Shown piece after piece: positions 14,540 through 22,121 of a stretch of DNA of 24,107 nt. The number at the start of each line of letters is the position of its first letter. Position 1 is the stretch's first letter. A program made the translations under genes and the position numbers. Source of the DNA: CAYVQE01 sp964633205 (GTDB taxonomy: Bacteria; Myxococcota; B64-G9); assembly GCA_964633205.1 (NCBI GenBank), contig CAZWFN010000098.1, positions 1 to 24,107 on the forward strand, in the 5' to 3' direction. A model generated the notes under the pieces. The model did not search any database. It was not told the origin of the DNA and worked only from the letters and a program-made list of their open reading frames with translations.

Positions 14540-15973
14540 ATGAGACGATTTTGGCTGTCGGCACTGGTGGGGGCCTCGCTGATCGCGGCTGCCGGCTGCG
14601 CGCCGGTCGAGGTGCTGCCGGACGAGCACCGCTCGGCCCACTTCGCGGCCACGGCCGCGCACCTGGACCTCGGCGGCACGATGTTCCTCTACACCGACAT
14701 CAGCGGCGACGTGGACAAGCTGGCCGATTTCCTGGCCGAGATCGTCGCCCAGATCGCCGCCGAGGAGCCGCAGTCGGGCCTGGGCGACGTCGACGTGGCC
14801 GCGCTGGTGGGCCACCTGGGCCTCAACGGAGTGCAGGCGGTGGGCCTGAGCTCCTTTCACGACGGCCAGGTCTTCCACAACAAGGGCATCATCTACCACC
14901 CGGGCGAGAAGCAGGGCCTGATGCGGTTGCTGGGCACCGAGCCCCGCGCCTTCGAGATCCCCGACTGGGCGCCGGCCGACGCCGACCTGGTCTTCGAGCA
15001 GGACTACCGCTTCGAGGATGCCTTCCAGATGGTGGTGGCCATCCTGCGCCAGGCCATGGGCGCCGAGGCCGACCGGGTGCTGGCCGAGCTGGAGCAGCCG
15101 ATCGACAACATGTCGGTCAGCCCGCGCGCCATCATCGATCAGCTCGACACCCGGGTGGTGGGTCTGATCCGCATGCATCCCGACCGCATGCTGCAGGTGC
15201 CGGGCGAGGACTTCTCGTTTCCGCACACCGAGTTCTTGTTGGGCGTGGACAAGCTGGGCTTTTTGTTCGACGACGTGATCGAGTCCTTCGGCGGCACGCC
15301 CATGGTCGAGGTGGAGTCCGGCGAGCGCTTCGCCAGCATCCGCTCCAGCCAGCCCATGCCCGGCGCGCTGAGCGTCTACGACCCGGTGCTGGCCAAGGAT
15401 ACGCAAACCGGCCGCGTCTACCTGGCCAGCAGCCCGGCGCTGCTCGACGAGATCGTCGCCGCCGCCAAGCCGCTGGGCAAGACGCCCGCCTTCGCCCGGG
15501 CCACCCGCGGCCTGCCGCAGCGCGGCAACGGGCTGACCTTCATGGCGGCCGGCTTCCTGACCGAGATCACCGACTGGCTGGGGCGGCTGGCCGAGCGGGA
15601 CGACGAGCTGGCCTTCATGGTCGAGATCATCGAGGCCATGCTGCCCGCCGCCGATGTGCCCATGGCCTCCTGTACGGCCGCCATGGCCGACGGGCTGTAC
15701 TTCGCCTCCAACGCCACCACCTCGCACAAGAGCACCCTGCTGGTGCTGGCCTATGCCAACCCGATGATGATGGTGATGTTCGGCGCCATGAGCTGGATGT
15801 ACATGGGTGTGGCCGCGCCGTCCGCGCCGGTGGCCGTCGATGAAGCGCCTGCGACCACGCCGCCCCCCCAGCCCGTGCCGGCCGAGCCGGCCCCGCCCAC
15901 CCGAGTGCGCCCCGCCGCGCCGGATGCCGCGGCCGAGCCGGCCGGCAAGGGGCCGGGCAAGGGCGAGAAATAG
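14540..15973 (+). CDS. Large predicted lipoprotein of unknown function
   Basis: A 477-residue protein. ATG 14540 follows GGGAGCAGGGG; earlier in-frame codons lack such a site and would bury the signal. Residues 1-20 (MRRFWLSALVGASLIAAAGC) form a lipoprotein signal with Cys20. The body reads as a repeated alpha/beta protein with DISGDVDKLADFLAEIVAQI, ASSPALLDEIVAAAKPLGK and GLTFMAAGFLTEI, reminiscent of proteins that monitor the mean behaviour of a substrate, such as DUF3352-like ones, but I cannot place it. Near residues 415-440 a Met-rich hydrophobic stretch (NPMMMVMFGAMSWMYMGVA) could be a membrane segment. It is followed by a Pro/Ala-rich tail ending KGPGKGEK. A 216-bp spacer separates it from the kinase upstream, and 38 bp from the MFS gene downstream. 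Confidence 0.75.
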   Translation: MRRFWLSALVGASLIAAAGCAPVEVLPDEHRSAHFAATAAHLDLGGTMFLYTDISGDVDKLADFLAEIVAQIAAEEPQSGLGDVDVAALVGHLGLNGVQAVGLSSFHDGQVFHNKGIIYHPGEKQGLMRLLGTEPRAFEIPDWAPADADLVFEQDYRFEDAFQMVVAILRQAMGAEADRVLAELEQPIDNMSVSPRAIIDQLDTRVVGLIRMHPDRMLQVPGEDFSFPHTEFLLGVDKLGFLFDDVIESFGGTPMVEVESGERFASIRSSQPMPGALSVYDPVLAKDTQTGRVYLASSPALLDEIVAAAKPLGKTPAFARATRGLPQRGNGLTFMAAGFLTEITDWLGRLAERDDELAFMVEIIEAMLPAADVPMASCTAAMADGLYFASNATTSHKSTLLVLAYANPMMMVMFGAMSWMYMGVAAPSAPVAVDEAPATTPPPQPVPAEPAPPTRVRPAAPDAAAEPAGKGPGKGEK

Positions 15974-16011
15974 TCCTTTCAGGGCGCGGCGCGGGCTGGT
16001 AGACATGCTGC

Positions 16012-17412
16012 GTGTCCGCCGTGCCGCCACAGCCCGGGTCCGAGGCCGAGCGCAGCGCGCGCCGGGTGGCGCTGATCGTGGCGCCGCTGAGCTCCTTCAT
16101 CAATCCCTTCATGGGCGCCTCGATCAACGTGGCGCTCAAGGCCATGGAAAGCGACCTGGCGCTCGACGCCGTCGAGCTGGGCTGGGTGCAGACCGCCTTT
16201 TTGGTGGCTTCGGCCGCGGTGCTGGTGCCGCTGGGCCGGCTGTCGGACATCCACGGCCGGCGGCGGGTGTTCATGCTCGGCATCGGCCTGTTCACCGCCG
16301 CCTCGGCTTTGGCCGGTCTGGCGGCGGACGCGGCGCTGTTCATGATCGCCCGGGTGGTCCAGGGCATAGGCAGCGCCATGATGGTGGCCAACGCGGTCTC
16401 CATCCTGGCCTCGCTGTTCCCGCCGGCCCAGCGCGGCCGGGTGATCGGGATCAACACGGCCGCGGTCTACGCCGGGCTGGCCTTGGGCCCGGTGCTCGGC
16501 GGTCTGCTGACGCACCACCTGAGCTGGCGGGGCATCTTCCTGGCGGCGGTGCCGCTGGGTTTGCTGGCGCTGGCGTTGACCTGGCGCGCGCTGCGCGGCG
16601 AGTGGGCCGATGCGCGCCGCGAGCGCTTCGACTGGCTGGGCGCGGCGCTCTATGGCCTGTCGCTGCCGGCGCTGATGGCCGGGCTGGCCTCGCTGGCCGC
16701 CCCTTTCGGCGTGCCGCTGGCGATCGGCGGCGCGCTGGGGCTGGGCCTGTTCGCCTGGCGCTCCTGGGCGCGGCCCCATCCCCTCTACCCGGTCGCCGCC
16801 CTGGTGCGCAACCGGATGTTCGGCTTGTCGAACCTGGTCGGGCTGCTGACCTACAGCTCGAGCTACGGCATTCCCTTCTTGCTCAGCCTCTACCTGCAGC
16901 ACATCGGCCGGCTGGACGCGGCCAGCGCCGGGCTGGTGCTGCTGGCCCAACCGGCGGTGATGGCGGTCATCACCCCGCTGGCCGGCCGGCTGGCCGATCG
17001 CTTCGAGCCGCGCTGGCTGGTCAGCATCGGCCTGCTGCTGCACGCCGGCGGGCTGGCCGCGCTGGCCGGGGTGGACGCCGATACGCCGCTTGCGGCGATC
17101 GTGGCGGTGCTGGCGCTGGTGGGCTGCGGGCTGGGGGTGTTCTCGGCACCCAACATCAGCGCCATCGTCGGCGCGGTCGAGCGCAGCCGCTACGGGGTGG
17201 CTGCGGCCTCGGCCGGCAGCGTGCGGCTGGTGGGCCAGAGCTTCAGCATGGGGGCGGTGACCCTGATCGCGGCGCTGGCCATCGGCCGCATCCAGGTGGC
17301 CGCGGCCGGTCGCGACGCTCTGCTGGAGACGATGCACCTGGCCTTCGGCGCCTTCGCCGCGGTGGCCGGCGGCGCGCTGATCGCTTCGCTGCTGCGCGGC
17401 CGCCGGCGCTAG
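16012..17412 (+). CDS. MFS transporter (drug/H+ antiporter-like)
   Basis: A 466-residue integral membrane protein with about 13-14 hydrophobic segments. The signature between TM2 and TM3, GRLSDIHGRRRVFMLG, is the MFS motif A, and GQSFSMGAVTLI and ARVVQGIGSAMMVANAVSIL are typical of the DHA2 drug-efflux group. The later motif GLALGPVLGGLLTHHLSWRG matches motif C of antiporters. Export of a small hydrophobic compound by proton antiport is the usual role; the substrate is unknown. The GTG start at 16012 has no good ribosome binding site, and a GTG at 16021 is also possible. It follows the lipoprotein by 38 bp and may be cotranscribed with it. The gene ends 34 bp before the assembly gap. Confidence 0.88.
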   Translation: MSAVPPQPGSEAERSARRVALIVAPLSSFINPFMGASINVALKAMESDLALDAVELGWVQTAFLVASAAVLVPLGRLSDIHGRRRVFMLGIGLFTAASALAGLAADAALFMIARVVQGIGSAMMVANAVSILASLFPPAQRGRVIGINTAAVYAGLALGPVLGGLLTHHLSWRGIFLAAVPLGLLALALTWRALRGEWADARRERFDWLGAALYGLSLPALMAGLASLAAPFGVPLAIGGALGLGLFAWRSWARPHPLYPVAALVRNRMFGLSNLVGLLTYSSSYGIPFLLSLYLQHIGRLDAASAGLVLLAQPAVMAVITPLAGRLADRFEPRWLVSIGLLLHAGGLAALAGVDADTPLAAIVAVLALVGCGLGVFSAPNISAIVGAVERSRYGVAAASAGSVRLVGQSFSMGAVTLIAALAIGRIQVAAAGRDALLETMHLAFGAFAAVAGGALIASLLRGRRR

Positions 17413-17446
17413 CCCGAAGGACTCCCGATCAGCGCAAGGCCAGCGG

Positions 17447-17546
17447 NNNNNNNNNNNNNNNNNNNNNNNNNNNNNNNNNNNNNNNNNNNNNNNNNNNNNN
17501 NNNNNNNNNNNNNNNNNNNNNNNNNNNNNNNNNNNNNNNNNNNNNN
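17447..17546. other. Assembly gap of 100 Ns
   Basis: Exactly 100 Ns, the usual placeholder for a scaffold join of unknown length. It removes the first codons of polX and whatever lies between the MFS gene and polX. Judged from the family length, only about 10-20 polX residues are missing, but any amount of other sequence could also have been there. The long open frame that appears to run through the Ns is an artefact. Confidence 0.98.
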
Positions 17547-19235
17547 ATCGCCGACCTGCTCGAGATCCAGGGCGGCAACCAATACCGGGTGCGCTCCTAC
17601 CGCACCGGTGCGCGCACGGTGCGCAACCTGGGCCAGCCGGTGCGCGACATGCTGGCCGACAGCGAGGATCTGTCCGCGCTGCCGGGCATCGGCCAAAGCC
17701 TGGCCGACAAGATCGCCACCCTGGTCGAGACCGGCGAGCTGGAGCAGCTCGAAAAGCTGCGCCGCGAGGTGCCCGGCGAGCTCGGCACCCTGCTGCAGGT
17801 CCAGGGGCTGGGTCCGCGCACCCTGCAGCAGCTCCACCGCGAGCTGGGCATCAGCGATCGCGCCGGGCTGCGCCGGGCGGCCGAGCAGGGCCGCATCGGC
17901 GACCTCGAAGGTCTGGGCCCCAAGACCGAGCAGAACATCCTGCACGGGCTGGAGCTGCTCGAGCGTCACCACGGCCGCATCGGCATCCGGGCGGCCCGCG
18001 AGCAGGTCGACGAGCTGGGCGCCCACCTGGACGGGCTGGGGGCCATCGGCCGCTGGGTGGTGGCCGGCAGTTTCCGCCGCCGGCGCGAGACGGTGGGCGA
18101 CCTGGACGTGCTGGTCCGGGCCGACGACCGCGAGGCAGCCGCCGCCGGCATCCTCGACTACCCGCAGCTGGACGAGGTCATCGGCCGCGGCCAGGAGAAG
18201 ATCAGCCTGCGGCTGCGCGACGGCTTGCAGGTGGATTTCCGCTTCTTCGAGGCCCGGGCCTTCGGTGCGGCGCTGATGTACTTCACCGGCTCCAAGGCCC
18301 ACAACGTGGCCCTGCGCGGCCGGGCCCAGGAGCACGACTGGAAGCTGAACGAGTACGGGTTGTTCAAGAGCGACCGGCTGCTGGCCGGCCGCAGCGAGAA
18401 AGCGGTCTATGGCAAGCTGGGGCTGGACTGGATCCCGCCCGAGCTGCGCGAGAACCGCGGCGAGATCGAGGCCGCGGCCGCGGGCCGGCTGCCGCGGTTG
18501 ATCGAGCGCGCGCACATCCGCGGCGACCTGCACGTGCACAGCGATGCCAGCGATGGCCGGTCCAGCGTCGAGCAGATGGCCGCGGCCGCCCGCGAGCGCG
18601 ATTACGAGTACCTGGCCATCACCGATCACTCCAAGGCGGTCAGCGTCACCGGCGGTCTGGACGCCGAGCGATTGGCCGACCACGCCGCGCACATCCGCGC
18701 GCTGGACGAGGAGCTCGACGACCTGCTGCTGCTGGCCGGCATCGAAGTCGACATCCTGGCCGACGGCCGGCTGGACCTGCCCGAGGCCTCGCTGGCCGAG
18801 CTGGACTGGGTGGTGGCCTCGGTGCACTCGCACTTCGACCAATCGGAGCAGCGCATGACCGAGCGCCTGCTGGCGGCCATCGACAGCGGGTTGGTGGACT
18901 GCCTGGGTCACCCCACCGGGCGCATGATCGGCAAGCGCGAGCCGATCGCCTTCGACTTCGAGCGCGTGCTCGCGGCCTGCGCCGAGCGCGGTGTGCGGCT
19001 GGAGGTCAACGCCCATCCGGAACGCCTCGACCTGCCGCCCGAACTGTGCCAGCGCGCCGCCGCGGCCGGGGTCGAGCTGGTCATCGTCACCGACGCCCAC
19101 TCCGCCGCCGATCTCGACCTGATGGAGTACGGGGTCTGGGCCGCCCGGCGCGGCTGGCTCGGCCGGCGAGACGTGTTCAATACCATCCGGGCCGGGTCCC
19201 TGGCCAAGCGACTGCGGGGGAGGAAGAAGAAGTGA
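17547..19235 (+). CDS. polX: DNA polymerase/3'-5' exonuclease PolX (5' end in gap)
   Basis: 562 visible residues of a family that is usually 570-580 long. It starts in frame right after the Ns (IADLLEIQGGNQYRVRSYRT, the 8-kDa-type domain), followed by helix-hairpin-helix segments (LPGIGQSLADKI, VQGLGPRTLQ, LEGLGPKTEQ). The polymerase nucleotidyltransferase motif GSFRRRRETVGDLDVLV and later LQVDFRF carry the metal-binding aspartates. From about residue 325 there is a PHP domain with its metal ligands: GDLHVHSDASDG, AITDHSK, GIEVDIL, ASVHSHF, LGHPTGR, NAHPERLD and VTDAHSA. Both domains look catalytically intact, so it should fill gaps during base-excision repair and proofread. The TGA overlaps the ligA GTG by four bases (GTGA), coupling gap filling to nick sealing. 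Confidence 0.93.
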   Translation: MADLLEIQGGNQYRVRSYRTGARTVRNLGQPVRDMLADSEDLSALPGIGQSLADKIATLVETGELEQLEKLRREVPGELGTLLQVQGLGPRTLQQLHRELGISDRAGLRRAAEQGRIGDLEGLGPKTEQNILHGLELLERHHGRIGIRAAREQVDELGAHLDGLGAIGRWVVAGSFRRRRETVGDLDVLVRADDREAAAAGILDYPQLDEVIGRGQEKISLRLRDGLQVDFRFFEARAFGAALMYFTGSKAHNVALRGRAQEHDWKLNEYGLFKSDRLLAGRSEKAVYGKLGLDWIPPELRENRGEIEAAAAGRLPRLIERAHIRGDLHVHSDASDGRSSVEQMAAAARERDYEYLAITDHSKAVSVTGGLDAERLADHAAHIRALDEELDDLLLLAGIEVDILADGRLDLPEASLAELDWVVASVHSHFDQSEQRMTERLLAAIDSGLVDCLGHPTGRMIGKREPIAFDFERVLAACAERGVRLEVNAHPERLDLPPELCQRAAAAGVELVIVTDAHSAADLDLMEYGVWAARRGWLGRRDVFNTIRAGSLAKRLRGRKKK

Positions 19236-21253
19236 ACGAGAAACGAGCCCGGCAGCGCGCCGAAAAGCTGCGCCGCGAGATCGCCCACCACGATTACCGC
19301 TACTACGTGCTCGACGAGCCCGAGATTTCGGATGCCGAGTACGACGCGCTGTTCGCCGAGCTGCAGTCGATCGAGCAGCAGTACCCGGACCTGCGTACCG
19401 CCGCCAGCCCCACCCAGCGGGTGGGCGGTCCGCCGCGCGAGGAGCTGGGCACCGTCGAGCACGAGACGCCGATGCTGTCGCTGCAGGCGGTGACCGAGCG
19501 CGGCGGTTTCGAGCGCTTCTACCGCAACTGCCGGCGGGAGCTCGGCCGCGACCAGGTGGCCCTGCTGGCCGAGCCCAAGTACGACGGGCTGAGCGTGGAG
19601 CTGATCTACGAACAAGGCCGGTTGGAGCTGGCTTCGACCCGCGGCGACGGGCGCACCGGCGAGGAGGTGACCGCCAACGTCAAGACCATCGGCCAGGTGC
19701 CGTTGCGGCTGCAGCCGCAGCGGGGCTCGGTGCCGCGGCGGCTGGTGGTGCGCGGCGAGGTGCTGATGGACAAGGACGACTTCGAGCGCTTCAACCGCCG
19801 GGCCGCAGCGGCCGACCGGCGCACCTTCGCCAACCCGCGCAATGCCGCGGCCGGCTCGCTGCGCCAGCTCGATTCGAGAATCACCGCCGAGCGGCCGCTG
19901 AAGATGATCGCCTGGGCGCTGGCGCCCGGCTCCAGCGATCGGCCGGCCACCCAGGCCGGCTGCCTGGACGAGCTGGAGCGGCTGGGCTTTCGGGTGGGCG
20001 CGGCCGAGCTGCGCCGGCGCGTCAAGAGCGAGCAGGAAGCGGCCGACTACCACCGAAAGATGGAGCAGCGCCGCGATCGGCTGGCCTACGAGGTCGACGG
20101 CTGCGTGTTCAAGGTCGATCGCTTGGCCGACCGCGAGCCGCTGGGGGTACGCGCGGCCAACCCGCGCTGGGCGCTGGCCTGGAAGTTCCCGCCGCAGCGC
20201 AAGACCACCCGCATCCAGGACATCCACGCCCAGGTGGGCCGCACCGGCGCGTTGACGCCGGTGGCCGAGTTGGAGCCGGTGCGCATCGGCGGGGTGGAGG
20301 TGACCCGGGCCAGCCTGCACAACCAGGACGAGATCGACCGGCTCGACGCCCGCATCGGCGATGTGGCGATCGTCGAACGGGCCGGGGACGTGATCCCGCA
20401 CGTGGTCGAGGTGGCCACCAGCCGCCGCCGCGGCCGCCGCACCAGGCGCTACCGGCTGCCCGATCGCTGTCCGGTCTGCGGTTCGGCCACGGTGCGGCCC
20501 GAGGACGATGCCATCACCCGCTGCCCCAACAGCTCCTGTCCGGCCCAGCTCGAGCAGCGCATCCTGCACTTCGGCTCGCGCCACGCGCTGGACATCGACG
20601 GGCTGGGCGAGAAGCTGGTCGCCCAGCTGGTCGCCGCCGGCCTGGTGGCCAAGCCCTCCGACCTGTTCGCGCTCGAGGCCGAGCAGGTGGCCGGCCTGGA
20701 GCGGATGGCGGACAAGAGCGCCCGCAACCTGATCGCGGCCATTAGGGCCAGCAAGGACGTCGACCTGCCGCGGTTGCTCTACGGGCTGGGCATCCGGCAC
20801 GTGGGCCGGGCCACGGCCGAGCAGCTGGCCTCGGCCTTCGGCTCGCTGGAGGCGCTGGGCCAGGCCTCGCGCGACGAGCTGCTGGCGCTGGAGGACGTGG
20901 GCCCGGCGCTGGCCGACAGCGTGAGCGCCTGGTTCACCAACGAGCGGAACCAGGAGCTGATCGCCGAGCTGGCCGAGCACGGCATCGACCCGCGGGTCGA
21001 GCGCAAGGGCCGCGGCGACCGGCTGGCCGGCCAGACGCTGGTGATCACCGGCGGTCTGGAATCGATGACCCGCGTCGAGGCCGAGCGGGCGGTGCGCGCC
21101 CAGGGCGGCCGGGCCGCCGGCAGCGTGTCGTCGAACACCGACGCCCTGGTGGTCGGCTCCGACCCCGGCGCCAGCAAGCTGGAGGCGGCCGAGCAGCACC
21201 AGGTGCCGCGCATCGACGAGCAGCGCTTTTTGGAGCTGGTGGATCGGGCCTGA
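19232..21253 (+). CDS. ligA: NAD-dependent DNA ligase
   Basis: A 673-residue protein, close to the 671 of E. coli LigA. It starts at GTG 19232 with GGGGGAGG about 8 bases upstream, inside the end of polX. Domain Ia: HHDYRYYVLDEPEISDAEYD, the NAD-binding region. Adenylation domain: AEPKYDGLSVEL with the catalytic Lys116, then STRGDGRTGEEVT. Then come the OB fold (VGRTGALTPVAELEPV), the four-cysteine zinc finger Cys413, Cys416, Cys431 and Cys436, helix-hairpin-helix repeats (IDGLGEKLV, LYGLGIRHVG, LEDVGPALADS) and a C-terminal BRCT domain from about residue 593 (LVITGGLESMTRVEAERAV). Nothing is missing. It joins nicks in replication and repair, and its placement with polX suggests shared expression. 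Confidence 0.97.
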   Translation: MNEKRARQRAEKLRREIAHHDYRYYVLDEPEISDAEYDALFAELQSIEQQYPDLRTAASPTQRVGGPPREELGTVEHETPMLSLQAVTERGGFERFYRNCRRELGRDQVALLAEPKYDGLSVELIYEQGRLELASTRGDGRTGEEVTANVKTIGQVPLRLQPQRGSVPRRLVVRGEVLMDKDDFERFNRRAAAADRRTFANPRNAAAGSLRQLDSRITAERPLKMIAWALAPGSSDRPATQAGCLDELERLGFRVGAAELRRRVKSEQEAADYHRKMEQRRDRLAYEVDGCVFKVDRLADREPLGVRAANPRWALAWKFPPQRKTTRIQDIHAQVGRTGALTPVAELEPVRIGGVEVTRASLHNQDEIDRLDARIGDVAIVERAGDVIPHVVEVATSRRRGRRTRRYRLPDRCPVCGSATVRPEDDAITRCPNSSCPAQLEQRILHFGSRHALDIDGLGEKLVAQLVAAGLVAKPSDLFALEAEQVAGLERMADKSARNLIAAIRASKDVDLPRLLYGLGIRHVGRATAEQLASAFGSLEALGQASRDELLALEDVGPALADSVSAWFTNERNQELIAELAEHGIDPRVERKGRGDRLAGQTLVITGGLESMTRVEAERAVRAQGGRAAGSVSSNTDALVVGSDPGASKLEAAEQHQVPRIDEQRFLELVDRA

Positions 21254-21335
21254 GCCGCGCGGCAAGCCGCCGCATCGCGATCAGGGGCCCCAGTCCAGCG
21301 CGCACAGCTACTCGGCCAGCTTCAGCCGATTACAC

Positions 21336-21350
21336 TTGATGATTTGATGA
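21336..21350 (+). promoter_or_regulatory. Upstream operator-like direct repeat
   Basis: TTGATGATTTGATGA matches TTGATGTTTTGATGA at 21378-21392 with one mismatch. The two sites lie 42 bp apart, four turns of B-DNA, so two bound proteins would sit on the same face. Each 15-mer is itself a repeat of TTGATG and TTGATGA-like halves. It lies in an AT-rich island unlike the GC-rich surroundings. Confidence 0.5.
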
Positions 21351-21374
21351 TTAAGGGCCCATTTTCGACACTAT

Positions 21375-21435
21375 TGTTTGATGTTTTGATGAAATTTGGG
21401 TATTCTGCCTCCGTGGAACAGCAAAACATCAAACA
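21375..21435. promoter_or_regulatory. Perfect 14-bp inverted repeat around the start of the HTH regulator
   Basis: TGTTTGATGTTTTG (21375-21388) and CAAAACATCAAACA (21422-21435) are exact reverse complements, with centres 47 bp apart. The first arm covers the predicted -35 box and the second covers codons 4-8 of the regulator. This is the layout expected of an autorepressor operator or looping site, and the product of the gene has a winged helix-turn-helix. Direct proof of binding is lacking. Confidence 0.6.
21378..21406 (+). promoter_or_regulatory. Predicted sigma70-type promoter of the HTH regulator
   Basis: TTGATG (21378-21383) and TATTCT (21401-21406) are separated by exactly 17 bases, and each matches the consensus at four of six positions. 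A start point about 6-7 bases beyond the -10 box falls on 21412-21413, the GTG start codon, so the transcript would be leaderless. This fits the absence of a Shine-Dalgarno site before that GTG. Confidence 0.5.
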
Positions 21436-22066
21436 GGCAATCCGCGAGATCCTGGTCCGAGAGGGGAGCCTGGCCACCCGGGATGTGGTCGCTGCCACCG
21501 GCATCAGTCCCCAGGCAGCCCATTACCATCTCAAGGACATGCTAGCCAGCGGCGAGATCATCCGCCACGGCCGCGGCCGGGCCACCCGCTACCGTCTGGC
21601 CGAGACAGCGGATTGGCAGTACCGGGCTGCCCGTTCGGGGCTCGACGAGGAGACGGTGTGGCGCGCGGCCCGGCCGGCGGTCGAGTCGCTGACCGGGCTG
21701 GCCGGGGCCGGGGTCGAGGTCTTCGAGTACGCCTTGACCGAGCTGGTCAACAATGCCATCGAACACTCCGACGCCCGCGAGGTGACGGTCGAGCTGCGGC
21801 TGCGGGTGGTGGTCAAGCTTTACCAGTCGGGACGGCGGTTCATCTCGCGGGCGGCCGCGCGGCGGGTGGTGGCCGGGCTGGAGCGCTTCGAGGAGGTGGT
21901 GCTCGATTTCAGCGGCGTCGAGGCGGTGGGGCAGGGCTTCGTCGACGAGGTGTTCCGCGTCTGGGCCGCCAGCCACCCCGAGACCGCCCTGATCCCGCGC
22001 CACATGAGCCCCGAGGTGGCCTTCATGGTCGAGCGCGGCCTGCCGGATGGCGCCGGAGGGGCTTGA
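21413..22066 (+). CDS. Winged-HTH / STAS-like (DUF4325) regulator with truncated ATPase domain
   Basis: A 217-residue protein if it begins at the GTG at 21413, chosen because a promoter and operator lie immediately upstream and inside the longer frame. An ATG at 21344 would add 23 residues but has no ribosome binding site. Residues about 1-63 are a winged HTH (REGSLATRDVVAATGISPQA). About 90-130 is the start of a GHKL/RsbW-type ATPase, with the N box in FEYALTELVNNAIEHSD. From about 132 it continues directly into VVVKLYQSGRRFISRAAARR and LDFSGVEAVGQGFVDEVFRV, a STAS-like DUF4325 domain. Relatives I know place roughly 100 or more residues of ATPase core, including the DxGxG and G2 boxes, between these parts. 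Here they are absent without a frameshift. It should not hydrolyse ATP; DNA binding and the STAS part may still work. It probably regulates itself. Confidence 0.72.
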   Translation: MEQQNIKQAIREILVREGSLATRDVVAATGISPQAAHYHLKDMLASGEIIRHGRGRATRYRLAETADWQYRAARSGLDEETVWRAARPAVESLTGLAGAGVEVFEYALTELVNNAIEHSDAREVTVELRLRVVVKLYQSGRRFISRAAARRVVAGLERFEEVVLDFSGVEAVGQGFVDEVFRVWAASHPETALIPRHMSPEVAFMVERGLPDGAGGA

Positions 22067-22121
22067 CCGGCGCGGTCGGCTCGTGTCATCGCTGCCCGGG
22101 AGGCGGACACGGGAGGCGATG

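Noticed and set aside
15807..19235. A 1142-codon frame running through the Ns
   Set aside because: It joins an out-of-frame reading of the MFS gene with polX across an unknown gap. Only the part after 17547 is real.
18908..21265. A 785-codon minus-strand open frame opposite ligA and polX
   Set aside because: It is a codon-bias shadow. The plus strand encodes complete LigA with all catalytic motifs.
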